A stretch of 64,000 nt of DNA, taken from assembly GCF_013373865.1 (NCBI RefSeq), contig NC_050475.1, forward strand, positions 1-64,000. The letters run 5' to 3'. Position 1 is the first letter of the stretch; each line of letters begins with the position of its first letter. Below are positions 63,901 through 64,000 of the stretch, piece after piece. The DNA comes from Monomorium pharaonis. Its lineage: Eukaryota; Arthropoda; Insecta; Hymenoptera; Formicidae. Both the position numbers and the translations under genes were made by a program. Below the pieces are notes generated by a model, which made no database searches, was not told where the DNA came from, and saw nothing but the letters and a program-made list of their open reading frames with translations.

Positions 63901-64000
63901 CGCGGTGTCAGCGACCGACGTCATTCGGAATGCACCGGGCGATGACAGTGGGCGTATTGGAAAACGGTGACTCAGTAGGAATTACTAGCGGATGGCTGCT
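57961..64000. other. Noncoding region right of Imp
   Basis: No exon was recognised on either strand; in particular no RRM1 exon of Imp was seen. AT-rich DNA alternates with GC-richer patches at about 58940-59470, 59860-60060, 60600-60790, 61200-61560 and 63640-64000. It may be a large 5' intron or upstream regulatory DNA of Imp, or spacer before a gene outside the window. Confidence 0.4.
60686..60738. promoter_or_regulatory. Two CACGTG E-boxes in a 10-bp inverted repeat
   Basis: GCACGTGCGT (60686-60695) and its reverse complement ACGCACGTGC (60729-60738), each holding a palindromic CACGTG, the site of bHLH proteins such as Myc/Max or Clock/Cycle. They lie in a GC-rich patch right of Imp. Confidence 0.35.

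Overview
The window is nuclear DNA of an insect, most likely a hymenopteran (an ant, wasp or bee). It has AT-rich spacer DNA, CpG-rich islands, intron-rich genes and an intact clade-B fibrillar collagen gene. That collagen class is known to be missing from Drosophila and kept in Hymenoptera. Three protein genes, one tRNA gene and several mobile or repetitive elements can be supported. No bacterial, viral or CRISPR features were seen.

Left part (about 1-11.8 kb, + strand): an 18-exon fibrillar collagen gene of the type V/XI kind. The joined exons keep frame from a signal peptide, through a thrombospondin/laminin-G N-propeptide and a short minor helix, to an uninterrupted main helix of 337 Gly-X-Y triplets. 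A furin-like site and a COLFI C-propeptide follow. A poly(A) signal and a tRNA-Val(UAC) gene lie downstream.

Repeat block (about 12.3-18.3 kb): a 176-bp tandem duplication, a 180-bp (GA)n tract and about 26 copies of a 164-bp satellite with local three-unit higher-order structure. A textbook Helitron 3' end (GC hairpin, 11-nt spacer, CTAG, T) closes the block. It may be one large non-autonomous Helitron carrying a satellite array.

Middle (18.3-28.6 kb): AT-rich noncoding DNA with GC-rich islands and GA/CT tracts, probably upstream and 5' UTR or intronic DNA of the next gene. From 28.6 to 32.1 kb lies a seven-exon nuclear receptor of the NR2E (tailless/PNR/dissatisfaction-like) group, 394 aa.

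Convergent gap (32.1-53.2 kb): about 21 kb without a recognisable complete gene, lying between the 3' ends of the nuclear receptor (+) and Imp (-). The + strand is conspicuously T/pyrimidine-rich through much of it. It holds a piggyBac-like MITE with 13-bp inverted repeats at TTAA, microsatellites, two let-7 seed matches in Imp orientation, and several compact GC-rich inverted-repeat structures. The best of these is a three-way-junction fold at 48.61-48.71 kb. My preferred reading is that much of this is a very long Imp 3' UTR with structured elements, but this is inference.

Right part: Imp (IGF-II mRNA-binding protein), - strand, seven coding exons, 583 aa, with one RRM plus four KH domains. 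It has a GC-AG intron and an intronic tRNA-derived SINE-like insertion. A CpG-rich promoter-like zone lies upstream, followed by noncoding DNA to the window end.
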